Position numbers and translations under genes: made by a program | Shown: positions 1-4,416 of the stretch, piece by piece | Numbering within the stretch: the stretch's first letter is position 1 | Layout of the letters: every line of letters starts with the position of its first letter | Assembly (NCBI GenBank): GCA_947630775.1 | Contig: CANRIY010000094.1 | Location: 1 to 6,366, forward strand | Origin: an uncultured Clostridia bacterium | Lineage (GTDB): Bacteria > Bacillota > Clostridia > Christensenellales > Borkfalkiaceae | Reading direction: 5' to 3' | Length of the DNA: 6,366 bases | Notes under the pieces: model-generated | The model's input: only the letters and a program-made list of their open reading frames with translations | Database searches by the model: none | What the model was told of the DNA's origin: nothing

Positions 1-530
1 TGAACATTTGGCACGACATTGACGAAAAGCGCATTACGCCCAAGATGTTTGAAGCTCTGATCGAGATCCCGAAGGGGAGCAAGGCAAAGTACGAGCTCGA
101 CAAGGAAACGGGCATTCTGCGCCTCGACCGCGTTCTCTACACCTCTACCGTATATCCCGCGAATTACGGGTTCATTCCGCGCACCTATGCGGACGACGGA
201 GATCCCTTGGACGTGCTCGTGCTCACCAACGAAGTCATCCATCCCATGACGCTTGTCACATGCTATCCGATCGGCGTCATCAAGATGATCGACGGCGGCG
301 AGCTGGACGAGAAGATCATCGCGATCCCCGTCAGGGATCCTTCCTATAATGAGTATTACGACATTCACGAACTTCCCAAGCATATTTTCGATGAAATGAT
401 GCACTTTTTCGAGGTCTACAAGACGCTCGAACACAAGCAGACGACCGTCCGTGAAATCGCCCACAGGGATGAGGCGGTCGAGTGCGTTGCGAGATGTATC
501 GAACTATACCGCGAGAAGTTCGTCAAATAG
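1..530 (+). CDS. ppa: Inorganic pyrophosphatase, family I (5' end one base short)
   Basis: Hydrolyses cytosolic pyrophosphate to two phosphates, pulling biosynthetic reactions forward; Mg-dependent soluble enzyme. The frame is open from base 3 (N-I-W-H-D-I...), and bases 1-2 are TG, so the start codon (probably ATG) almost certainly begins one base before the window. The product would then be 176 aa, the usual size of bacterial family I enzymes. The ATG at 45 would drop 15 residues and is rejected. Counting the missing Met as 1, active-site residues are visible: K30, E32, R44, Y56, the D66-G-D68-P-L-D71 metal-binding signature, and D97, D102 and K104. Most of these match the E. coli numbering closely. 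It ends in TAG 10 bases before the SGNH hydrolase, probably in one operon whose promoter lies outside the window. Confidence 0.96.
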   Translation, partial: NIWHDIDEKRITPKMFEALIEIPKGSKAKYELDKETGILRLDRVLYTSTVYPANYGFIPRTYADDGDPLDVLVLTNEVIHPMTLVTCYPIGVIKMIDGGELDEKIIAIPVRDPSYNEYYDIHELPKHIFDEMMHFFEVYKTLEHKQTTVREIAHRDEAVECVARCIELYREKFVK

Positions 531-540
531 GGGGAAAACT

Positions 541-1143
541 ATGAAACTGGTCTTTTTCGGGGATTCCATCACCGAAGCGGGAAGAAATTTGTCCGATCCC
601 ACCGATCTCGGCGAGGGATTCGTCAAGATCGCGGCGGGGAAGCTCCGTCCGCTCTATCCCGACGTTGATTTCGAGATCCTGAACTACGGCGTCGGGGGGG
701 ACCGCACCTGCGAACTCCTTGCGCGGGTGGATGAAGTCGCGGCGCAGAAGCCCGATTATGTCATCCTCGAGGTCGGCATCAACGACGTGTGGGGGCGGTT
801 TACGCTGGAAGAGATCGTGACGGAAGAGGAGTTCGAGGCGAACTATTCCGCCCTTGTGGAGAAGCTGAAGGCGGCGGGGGCGAAACTCATTCTGATCCAG
901 CCCTATGTGCTCGGCATGACGGACAAGCGGCGTTTCCGTCCCTATCTCGACGCCTATAAAGAGATCATCGGCAAGATCGCACGGCGCGAGGGATTGCCGC
1001 TCATCCCGCTCGACGAGATCTTTAACGGCGTCACGCAGGATATCGACCCCGCGAAGTTTTCGGTGGACGGCGTGCACCCCACGCACCGCGGCTGCCGCTA
1101 CATCGCCGATCTTGTGATCAAAGAATTGAAAAAGACGCTGTAA
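541..1143 (+). CDS. SGNH/GDSL-type hydrolase (esterase/lipase family)
   Basis: A 200-aa serine hydrolase of the SGNH superfamily, whose members cleave ester bonds in acylated carbohydrates, lipids or thioesters; the substrate cannot be read from sequence. All four blocks are present: block I G-D-S with nucleophile S9, block II N-Y-G-V-G-G (G50/G53), block III G79-I-N81-D82, and block V D176-G-V-H179-P. S9, D176 and H179 form the expected triad. No signal peptide or membrane segment is visible, so it is probably cytoplasmic. ATG 541 is preceded by a GGGGG ribosome binding site at 531-535. The same frame is open back to an ATG at 451 inside ppa, but those extra residues do not fit the family, which begins just before the G-D-S motif. 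Co-transcription with ppa is likely; a functional link to pyrophosphate is not established. Confidence 0.9.
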   Translation: MKLVFFGDSITEAGRNLSDPTDLGEGFVKIAAGKLRPLYPDVDFEILNYGVGGDRTCELLARVDEVAAQKPDYVILEVGINDVWGRFTLEEIVTEEEFEANYSALVEKLKAAGAKLILIQPYVLGMTDKRRFRPYLDAYKEIIGKIARREGLPLIPLDEIFNGVTQDIDPAKFSVDGVHPTHRGCRYIADLVIKELKKTL

Positions 1144-1177
1144 TTTCGCTCGATTTGTTTATTTCGCTCGATTTGTT
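1143..1177 (+). repeat. Tandem 17-base direct repeat after the SGNH gene
   Basis: The 17-base unit ATTTCGCTCGATTTGTT occurs at 1143-1159 and again at 1161-1177, separated by one base (period 18). The first copy starts on the last base of the SGNH stop codon. The second copy continues into the left arm of the 28-bp hairpin, so the right arm of that hairpin (1208-1224) could pair with either copy. Confidence 0.9.
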
Positions 1178-1224
1178 ATGAAAGTCCGCCCTTTTCGGGC
1201 GGACTTTCATAACAAATCGAGCGA
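1164..1224 (+). terminator. Perfect 28-bp hairpin, possible bidirectional terminator
   Basis: Bases 1164-1191 and 1197-1224 are perfect reverse complements around a 5-base loop (TTTTC). The inner core, AAAGTCCGCCC-TTTTC-GGGCGGACTTT, looks like a symmetric terminator with short A/T flanks on both strands and could end the ppa-SGNH transcript. There is no long T tract after the full stem, and 28 bp is much longer than a normal terminator. It may therefore instead be a palindromic repeat that also works as a terminator. Confidence 0.55.
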
Positions 1225-1240
1225 GGGGTTAGTACTTTTA

Positions 1241-1361
1241 CCTTGTAATTACGATTCGCCCGCCACCATTCTGTTTCACAGGACATTAAGGCTCCCGTAG
1301 GGTGCCAAATGGGGGCGTGCAGCGGCGGGAAACCCGCCTCGCACCGTAATTGGAACAAAGG
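1241..1361. repeat. Non-coding segment with a multibranched fold
   Basis: Nested complementary segments are seen by eye. The outer stem pairs 1241-1246 with 1355-1361 (one bulge) and 1247-1253 (AATTACG) with 1345-1351 (CGTAATT). Inside it, 1262-1270 pairs with 1308-1316 (one A/G mismatch). That stem encloses two hairpins: 1271-1281 (CTGT-TTC-ACAG) and 1290-1306 (GGC-T-CCC-GTA-GGG-T-GCC). A further hairpin, 1317-1344, has a six-bp GGCGGG/CCCGCC core and a GTGC/GCAC base. The result is two stacked three-way junctions. It lacks tRNA features and resembles no riboswitch I can name. It could be a structured RNA or a folding DNA repeat; thermodynamic support was not computed. Confidence 0.5.
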
Positions 1362-1370
1362 GCTACGCTA

Positions 1371-1493
1371 AGGCCTACCCCTTTGGGGGGGAGGCTCCGC
1401 CGCAGGCGGTGGTGGGGGGGATGATGTTTACTTTATCCCCCCCATTCGTTACGGCTTGCGCCGTGCCACCTCCCCCCCCGAAGGGGGAAGGCT
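1371..1493. repeat. Long imperfect palindrome with G7/C7 centre (dispersed repeat)
   Basis: Two related half-units face each other across a 16-base AT-rich spacer (1421-1436), flanked by G7 (1414-1420) and C7 (1437-1443). The left half contains a CCCC-TTT-GGGG turn, then a G-rich run (1385-1391), then the hairpin CCGCC-GCA-GGCGG (1397-1409). Read in reverse complement, the right half has the same order: C5/G8 turn (1472-1487), AGG, then the hairpin ACGGC-TTGC-GCCGT (1451-1464). This is typical of small palindromic intergenic repeats of the REP/MITE kind. No transposase is present. A 21-base piece (1396-1416) recurs inverted at 6254-6274, which supports a dispersed family. Confidence 0.65.
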
Positions 1494-1519
1494 TTGCGCC
1501 GAGAGAATCACGCGGGTAC

Positions 1520-1548
1520 TTGACTTTTTTATACGGAAGAGGTATAAT
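1520..1548 (+). promoter_or_regulatory. Sigma-A promoter of the cysteine desulfurase gene
   Basis: TTGACT (1520-1525), a 17-base spacer and a perfect TATAAT (1543-1548) form a near-consensus vegetative promoter. The expected start of transcription, about seven bases past the -10 box, falls at about 1555, on the A of the ATG. Confidence 0.88.
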
Positions 1549-1554
1549 CCGCAT

Positions 1555-2652
1555 ATGAACGTTTATCTCGACTATGCGGCGACGGCGCCGTTGAGAGGGG
1601 AAGCGCTCGGCGCGATGCTCCCCCTTCTCAAAGAGAATTTCGGAAATTCCGATTCGCTCCACGCATTCGGCAGGAACGCCGCCCATGCCGTGACGGACGC
1701 CCGCGACCGCATTGCCGCCGTCTTGGGGGTGAAGCCGAACGAGGTCTATTTCACGTCCGGGGGCACGGAAGCCGACAACTGGGCGATGCGGCGCCTCGGA
1801 AGGGGCGACGCGCTCTACTCCTCCGCCGAACATGCGGCGGTCCTCTCTTCCGCCGCGCTCAGGGACGAAGGAAAGGGCATACCATGTCCGATTCATCAGG
1901 ACGGAATTGTCCGCATCGAAGATTTTGGGCATACCATGTCCGCAAACGTAGGTCTCGTTTCGGTCATGGCTGTCAATAACGAAACGGGGTGCATCCAGCC
2001 CGTCCGTGAACTTGCCGCCCTCGCGCATGCGCACGGCGCCTTCTTTTTTACCGACTGCGTGCAGGCGGCTTCCTCTCTGAACCTCATGGAGATCTTACGC
2101 TATGCCGACGCCGCCGCCCTCTCCGCACACAAGATCGGGGGGCCGAAGGGGGTCGGCGCGCTCATCGTCAAAAAGGGGGTGCCCATCAAGCCGCTCATCG
2201 CGGGCGGGGAGCAGGAGCGGGGGCTGCGCGGGGGGACCTTGAACGCAGCGGGGATCGTCGGATTCGCCGCCGCGCTCGAGCTCGCACAGGCGGAGCGGGA
2301 AAAGTTCTGCGCCCATACGGGGCGGCTCCGCGCCATGTTCGAGGAAAAGATCCTCTCCGCGCTCGGGGACGGGGCGAAGATCGACGGCGAAAACCGTGCG
2401 CCGAACATCTCCCATATCACTTTTGCAAGGGGCGGCGAGGCGTTTTTGAACCTTCTCGATCTCAACGGCGTCGCCTGTTCGGGGGGAGCCGCCTGTTCCG
2501 CGCATGCGGGACTTCCTTCCCACGTCCTTCTCGCAATGGGAAGGAGCGCGGAAGAGGCAAAGCGGGGCGTCAGGTTTTCCTTCGGGGCGGAGACGACGGA
2601 AGAGGAGACCCTCTTCGCCGCGGAGACCGTCATCCGTCTCCTTTCCCGCTGA
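1555..2652 (+). CDS. Cysteine desulfurase (NifS/IscS class), PLP enzyme
   Basis: Removes sulfur from L-cysteine, leaving alanine and an enzyme persulfide that feeds Fe-S cluster assembly or tRNA/cofactor thiolation; cytoplasmic. The 365-aa product has the class V aminotransferase layout. It starts M-N-V-Y-L-D-Y-A-A-T, then S-G-G-T-E (68-72), E92-H93 (PLP stacking His), N141-N142-E-T-G, D167 and Q170 contacting PLP, and S190-A-H192-K193 with the Schiff-base lysine. R225-G-G-T and the catalytic loop follow, with C314 in G-G-A-A-C-S and S-H-V-L after it. C308 is an additional nearby cysteine. The length fits shorter NifS-like enzymes rather than IscS (about 400 aa). ATG 1555 is chosen because the family motif begins there and the promoter lies just upstream; the open frame from 1456 runs through the repeat and promoter. 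No iscU, iscR, thiI or mnmA neighbour is visible, so the sulfur acceptor is unknown. Confidence 0.94.
   Translation: MNVYLDYAATAPLRGEALGAMLPLLKENFGNSDSLHAFGRNAAHAVTDARDRIAAVLGVKPNEVYFTSGGTEADNWAMRRLGRGDALYSSAEHAAVLSSAALRDEGKGIPCPIHQDGIVRIEDFGHTMSANVGLVSVMAVNNETGCIQPVRELAALAHAHGAFFFTDCVQAASSLNLMEILRYADAAALSAHKIGGPKGVGALIVKKGVPIKPLIAGGEQERGLRGGTLNAAGIVGFAAALELAQAEREKFCAHTGRLRAMFEEKILSALGDGAKIDGENRAPNISHITFARGGEAFLNLLDLNGVACSGGAACSAHAGLPSHVLLAMGRSAEEAKRGVRFSFGAETTEEETLFAAETVIRLLSR
1875..1942 (+). repeat. 16-base direct repeat inside the desulfurase gene
   Basis: GGGCATACCATGTCCG occurs exactly at 1875-1890 and 1927-1942. The 52-base offset is not a multiple of three, so the copies are read in different frames (G-I-P-C-P versus G-H-T-M-S). 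The reading frame stays intact. Confidence 0.9.
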
Positions 2653-2681
2653 GACTTTCGAAAATTCCTCTATAATTCAAC

Positions 2682-2712
2682 CCCTGTCGGGCGGATTCGA
2701 CAGGGATTTTTT
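2682..2712 (+). terminator. Rho-independent terminator after the cysteine desulfurase
   Basis: An eight-bp stem, CCCTGTCG (2682-2689) with CGACAGGG (2698-2705), has an eight-base loop and is followed by A and six T (2707-2712). It lies 30 bases after the TGA stop codon and separates this gene from the spoIVF-like pair. Confidence 0.85.
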
Positions 2713-2734
2713 CTTCTAAACGCGTTCATGCGGG

Positions 2735-2742
2735 CATACATT
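2735..2742 (+). promoter_or_regulatory. Possible sigma-E-type -10 element upstream of spoIVFA-like gene
   Basis: CATACATT matches the Bacillus subtilis sigma-E -10 consensus (CATACA-H-T) throughout and lies 53 bases before the SpoIVFA-like ATG. In B. subtilis the spoIVF operon is transcribed by mother-cell sigma-E. The expected -35 region at about 2713-2720 (TCTAAA) is a poor match, so this is only a candidate. I see no good sigma-A promoter between 2713 and 2796. Confidence 0.25.
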
Positions 2743-2795
2743 AGGATTGCTACGGCGGGCAAGCGCCGCAAAAATCAACAAAAAGAGGTGGAAGC

Positions 2796-3536
2796 ATGAA
2801 CGAAGAATTGAGCTATGCCGAGATGCTCGAGATCCCCGTGGAGACGGTCACGGTGAATCACACGAAACGCAAGAAAAAGGAATCCAAGGAGGCGGAGCCC
2901 GATCTGAAAGACCGCCTCGTCGAACAGGTCAACGACCGCATGCAGGAGACGGAAGATCCGCTCTTTGCGCAGAGCCTGCCCATCGAGCGGGAAGAAAGGC
3001 CGGTGAGCGGCAAGGAAAAGAGAGCGAAGCGGCTCCTGATCGGGGAATTTGCCGCCGTGTGCGCCCTCTGCGCCGCGATCTTCCTCACGAACATCTTCCT
3101 GCCCGCAAGCGCGATCAATACCTTTGTGCGCGGGCTCTTCCACGGGGAAGCCGAGGCGGCGGATACCCGCACCTATGCGGACTTCACCCTCTCGCCCGTC
3201 GTCAACGATTATGTGGACGTCGAAATGACGGTCTCCGACACGGGCATTCTCTCCTTTACGGCACAGTGCGCGGTGTATGCCCCCTGCGAGGGAGAGGTGA
3301 CATCGGTGAACGGAGACGACGAAAACGGCTATACGGTGGAACTCAAACATTCCGACTCCTTCTCGACGATCATCAGCGGGCTGGACGACGTGTATTTCTC
3401 CGTGGGGCAGACCGTAAAGAGCAACGTGCCGCTCGCCTATTCGGACGGCGAAGGGAGCGTCCGCGTGATGTTCTATGAAAACGGGGATCTTCTGACGGGC
3501 TACACCGTTGCCGAAAACACGCTTGCGTGGAGCTAA
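2796..3536 (+). CDS. spoIVFA: SpoIVFA-like membrane protein with degenerate LytM/M23 domain
   Basis: A 246-aa single-pass membrane protein. Residues 1-78 are highly charged and probably cytoplasmic, with a KRKKKESKE stretch at 25-33. Residues about 79-101 form a hydrophobic segment, followed by a linker. Residues about 155-235 resemble the beta-rich LytM/M23 fold (V-Y-A-P-C-E-G-E-V, later V-G-Q-T-V-K), but the zinc-binding histidines and aspartate of active M23 peptidases are missing, so it is unlikely to be an enzyme. In Bacillus, SpoIVFA is such a degenerate protein; it anchors and, with BofA, inhibits the SpoIVFB protease in the outer forespore membrane. The identification rests on this architecture and on the adjacent M50 protease. 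ATG 2796 has a good ribosome binding site (GAGGTGG at 2785-2791). Sequence similarity to SpoIVFA itself was not testable here. Confidence 0.72.
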   Translation: MNEELSYAEMLEIPVETVTVNHTKRKKKESKEAEPDLKDRLVEQVNDRMQETEDPLFAQSLPIEREERPVSGKEKRAKRLLIGEFAAVCALCAAIFLTNIFLPASAINTFVRGLFHGEAEAADTRTYADFTLSPVVNDYVDVEMTVSDTGILSFTAQCAVYAPCEGEVTSVNGDDENGYTVELKHSDSFSTIISGLDDVYFSVGQTVKSNVPLAYSDGEGSVRVMFYENGDLLTGYTVAENTLAWS

Positions 3537-4350
3537 ACTGCGGATCCACCCCCTCTTTTTTGCGGCGGGGGTGATCTCGGCGTTTACGGGGACGCTTTTC
3601 CTCTTTCTGGCGGCGGTGCTTGCCGCCCTCGAGCACGAGTGCGCCCATGCCTTTGCGGCGCGAAGGTACGGCTACGCGCTCGACAGCGTGACGCTCATGC
3701 CCTACGGGGCGGTCGTTTCGGGGGATCTTGCCGGGATCCCGCCCAAGGAAGAGATCGCCGTGCTCCTTGCGGGGCCGCTCGCAAACGCCGCGACGGGATT
3801 CTTTTTCGTCGCGCTCTGGTGGCTGTATCCCGAGACGTATGCCTATACCGACGCCGCGGCATATGTCTCCTTTTCGCTCTTTTTCGTGAACCTTCTCCCC
3901 GCGTGGCCGCTGGACGGCGGAAGAATTCTGCGCGTCCTTCTGCGTCCGCTCGGGGAGAGAAAGGCGGCGGCGTTCTGCCGCATCCTCTCGTTCGTCACGG
4001 CGGCGGGGGTCCTCGGCTATTTCGTCTATACCTGTTTTTCGGAGCCCGCCTTCTCCGCACTCTTCTTTGCGCTTCTGCTTGCGGCGGGTACGTTCGGGGG
4101 TGCGGGGTACAGCCGCATCGTCTTTTCCCGCGAAAGGACGCTCGCCCGCGGGGTGGAAGAGCGGCGGATCGCGATCTCCGCCGACGCCGCCCTTTCGGAC
4201 GGGCTGCGCTTTTTGCGCGAAGATAAATATCTCACCCTCCTTCTGTTTGAGGGAGAGACCTTCCTTGCCGAGATGAGCGAGGAAGAATTTTTCCGTGCGC
4301 TTGGGAGCGGAAACTACTCCGCGCGGCTCAAAGAGTTTGTTTCCCCTTAA
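3508..4350 (+). CDS. spoIVFB: M50 family site-2 protease, SpoIVFB-like
   Basis: Polytopic intramembrane zinc metalloprotease; SpoIVFB cleaves pro-sigma-K in sporulating Bacillota. Counting from TTG 3508 (280 aa), the motif H43-E44-C-A-H47 supplies two zinc ligands and the catalytic Glu, and N-L-L-P-A-W-P-L-D136-G-G-R supplies the third ligand, D136. The B. subtilis enzyme has H43, E44, H47 and D137. About five to six hydrophobic segments are visible (roughly 14-40, 82-104, 117-134, 158-176, 181-200). A soluble tail of about 75 aa follows; I do not recognise a clear CBS domain in it. The start is uncertain. There is no in-frame ATG or GTG before the conserved I-H-P-L-F-F, so TTG 3508, TTG 3523 or CTG 3538 must serve, and the gene overlaps or abuts its upstream partner. 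Translational coupling with the SpoIVFA-like gene is likely. Confidence 0.82.
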   Translation: MPKTRLRGAKLRIHPLFFAAGVISAFTGTLFLFLAAVLAALEHECAHAFAARRYGYALDSVTLMPYGAVVSGDLAGIPPKEEIAVLLAGPLANAATGFFFVALWWLYPETYAYTDAAAYVSFSLFFVNLLPAWPLDGGRILRVLLRPLGERKAAAFCRILSFVTAAGVLGYFVYTCFSEPAFSALFFALLLAAGTFGGAGYSRIVFSRERTLARGVEERRIAISADAALSDGLRFLREDKYLTLLLFEGETFLAEMSEEEFFRALGSGNYSARLKEFVSP

Positions 4351-4365
4351 AAACGCGGAAACCCC

Positions 4366-4394
4366 TTGAAAAACAAAAAATTATATGATACAAT
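4366..4394 (+). promoter_or_regulatory. Sigma-A promoter of the RNase E/G gene
   Basis: TTGAAA (4366-4371), a 17-base AT-rich spacer and TACAAT (4389-4394). Transcription should start near 4400-4403. It lies in the 66-base gap after the M50 gene and gives the RNase gene expression independent of the spoIVF-like pair. Confidence 0.85.
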
Positions 4395-4404
4395 GCAGGA
4401 CGGA

Positions 4405-4410
4405 AGAGGA
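4405..4410 (+). promoter_or_regulatory. Ribosome binding site fixing the GTG start of RNase E/G
   Basis: AGAGGA lies six bases before GTG 4417. It is the first Shine-Dalgarno-like sequence downstream of the predicted transcription start. It decides against the in-frame TTG 4366 and ATG 4393, which lie inside the promoter. Confidence 0.8.
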
Positions 4411-4416
4411 ACTGCA

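Noticed and set aside
451..540. Upstream extension of the SGNH hydrolase to ATG 451
   Set aside because: It lies inside ppa in another frame, and the family begins at the G-D-S block; ATG 541 has its own GGGGG ribosome binding site.
1241..1361. tRNA or tmRNA
   Set aside because: The branched fold has no acceptor stem or CCA end, no proper T-loop and no anticodon arm of the right size.
1143..1500. CRISPR array
   Set aside because: The repeats are only two tandem copies with a one-base gap; there are no regularly spaced repeats or spacers and no cas genes.
1456..1554. Upstream extension of the cysteine desulfurase
   Set aside because: It runs through the palindromic repeat and the promoter; conserved sequence starts at ATG 1555.
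2671..2676. TATAAT as a promoter for the spoIVFA-like gene
   Set aside because: No acceptable -35 box lies 16-18 bases upstream, and a terminator follows immediately.
2747..3478. Arginine- and glycine-rich frame overlapping the SpoIVFA-like gene
   Set aside because: Low-complexity translation of the other frame; the gene at 2796 has a ribosome binding site, a membrane segment and a domain fold.
3639..4226. Alternative frame within the M50 protease gene
   Set aside because: The translation is arginine-rich without motifs, whereas the other frame has H-E-x-x-H and the L-D-G-G-R motif.
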